Assembly: GCA_013398175.1 (NCBI GenBank)
Contig: VZRZ01008573.1
Location: 1 to 64,000, forward strand
From: Climacteris rufus
Taxonomy: Eukaryota; Chordata; Aves; Passeriformes; Climacteridae
Direction of reading: 5' to 3'
Length of the DNA stretch: 64,000 bases
The notes under the pieces are model-generated. The model did no database searches. It was given only the letters and a program-made list of their open reading frames with translations, and was not told where the DNA came from. Positions 62,681 through 64,000 of this stretch are shown in pieces; the first letter of the stretch is position 1; the number at the start of each line of letters is the position of its first letter. The position numbers were made by a program, and so were the translations under genes.

Positions 62681-64000
62681 TACCAGGGCTGAATCTTTTT
62701 AAAGAGCTCATAAGAGCACCTTAAAAAAATTGGCTTAAAATTGTTTTAAGCTTTCAGTATAATTATGTCCAGTAAGCCAAATCCTTTGCATTCATAATCT
62801 GCTTTCTTCTAGATAATGATTTTTACACCACTTTTCCAAAAGCTGATCTTATCCATGTCACAACAGCAAAGACACTGCAAAGCTTCCGTGGCAATTCAGC
62901 AGTTTCAAATGATCTCTAGTGTAGCTTTAATCATCCAAATAATGTCATCCAAATTACATTCATCATTTACTCTATTCCACTTTCCCGCAGAATTCCATTT
63001 TAATAAAAAAAAAACCTCCCTGCAGAACGTCTCAAAAATCCTTGATTAAAGCTTTCTGTAAAGATGGGTTCATCTATAAATGGCCCATGAAACAGTATAA
63101 ATTCCTTTTGTCTTACTGTCAAAGTGAGGGCAGATGAAGAGGTGACTGTGATTCACTCATATGCCTGAATGACAGTTGACCAAAAATCCTTTCTAAAAGT
63201 TATTTTTTTAATTGTATCACAAAAGTATGACTTAAGTAGATTATGGCCTACTGCAGTCTATCTTATCAGTCTGATTTATGAATCCTATCTTACAGCAAAA
63301 AGCACTTTCTGAATCACTTCATTTTGATAGAGTCCTTCTTCAATACAGGTAAGCTTTTGTATCAAAATAACATAAACATATCCTGCTTTGGAGGACTACT
63401 TTTCAGTTTCTAAGAAACTGATTGAAAATTTAGAAAAGGCAAGTGGTTCCACAATTTTGTATCTTTTATGCCCCATAAATCTCATCCATTCAAGTTGTGT
63501 GAGAAAGAACAGGAAACTCTGGTTCACAACAAGTTTTGTTGGAGGACAAGATGGAAAATACTAAATAATCATGAGTTAACTACTACTACTGTGATACAAA
63601 TTAGGCTTCTATATCAAGTAGCAGAAACTCTATGCCATACTCTGATGCTGAATGTTGGGCAGACATCATATTAGCTTTATGCTTCTCTTTTAGTGCTGTT
63701 CTCAGACTGGTTGGAAGCTAGGTTGTAGCTTTATGTGATCTGACTCACGTCAAAATTTGGTAAGTGAACACAGAAAGATGATGTGAATATGCCAGTGTGA
63801 TGGCAGAGAAAATCTCTTTAATTCCATAGACATGTAAAATACAATCGGTATTACTATACTATTTTGTGTGTTCTGAAATTGCTACAGTAATCCAAAGAGT
63901 ATTGCCATTAAAAGGTCAGTTGTTTTTTGGTTCTAGGAAACCTTAGAGAACTTTTATATTGAGTTCTAACAGATGTTTCCGTTTTAGAGATTTTCCTTAA
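62681..64000. other. Non-coding stretch to the window end, with one exon candidate
   Basis: No recognisable gene or mobile element other than the candidate at 63296. Short plus-strand frames at 62816-63049 and 63468-63674 carry no motif. Confidence 0.5.
63296..63348 (+). CDS. Candidate short internal exon (low confidence)
   Basis: A 53-bp stretch with a good acceptor (TGAATCCTATCTTACAG) and a consensus donor (ATACAG then GTAAGC). Two of three frames are open, reading either QKALSESLHFDRVLLQY or KKHFLNHFILIESFFNT. The length is not a multiple of three, so it would shift phase. The splice signals are the only support, and the open frames are too short to be evidence. Confidence 0.15.

Overview
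The window looks like intergenic or intronic DNA from a bird, most likely a passerine. The main evidence is repeat content: CR1 LINE fragments with the avian 3' end (a run like GATGATCTCCAGAGG followed by an octamer-type tail such as ATTCTGTGATTCTGTG), and several compact endogenous-retrovirus (ERV) LTRs of avian type. The DNA is AT-rich and CpG-poor outside the youngest LTRs. There are no operons, no ribosome-binding sites and no long open frames. Species, chromosome and neighbouring genes cannot be read from the sequence.

Layout. 1-1544 is the 5' half of an old CR1 on the minus strand, running off the window's left edge. It abuts an ERV LTR (1545-2259, minus). 2260-26157 is mostly unique AT-rich sequence with CR1 pieces at 7247, 13480 and 17611. 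26158-28062 holds two 202-bp direct repeats around an LTR-like segment. 28063-35423 is unique apart from small repeats. 35424-36905 holds two CR1 fragments, the second with endonuclease-domain remnants. 38280-47622 is the densest repeat block: two minus-strand copies of one LTR family, a CpG-rich LTR with perfect target-site duplications, a simple-repeat tangle with an assembly gap base, a large minus-strand LTR, a CR1 fragment and a further LTR whose junction with that CR1 is tandemly duplicated. 50575-51263 is a CR1 tail followed by an LTR-like segment. 56762-57433 is a second copy of the first LTR in the opposite orientation, with perfect 5-bp target-site duplications. 59273 is a CR1 tail. 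59920-60380 is a GC- and CpG-rich LTR-like promoter segment.

Genes. I recognise no complete gene. Six short plus-strand segments look like possible exons because splice-like signals bracket an open frame. The best are 37918-38022 (a near-perfect donor and a KRAB B-box-like motif, KPDVISFMEQ) and 52026-52108 (strong acceptor, one open frame, stop codon). A minus-strand stretch at 61600-62680 reads like degraded coding sequence in three broken frames. These are inferences and need transcript or homology evidence. No CRISPR array, rRNA, tRNA or bacterial feature was seen. No clearly new biological system is evident; the most interesting items are the exon candidates, the repeat pairs and the LTR-derived promoter segment.
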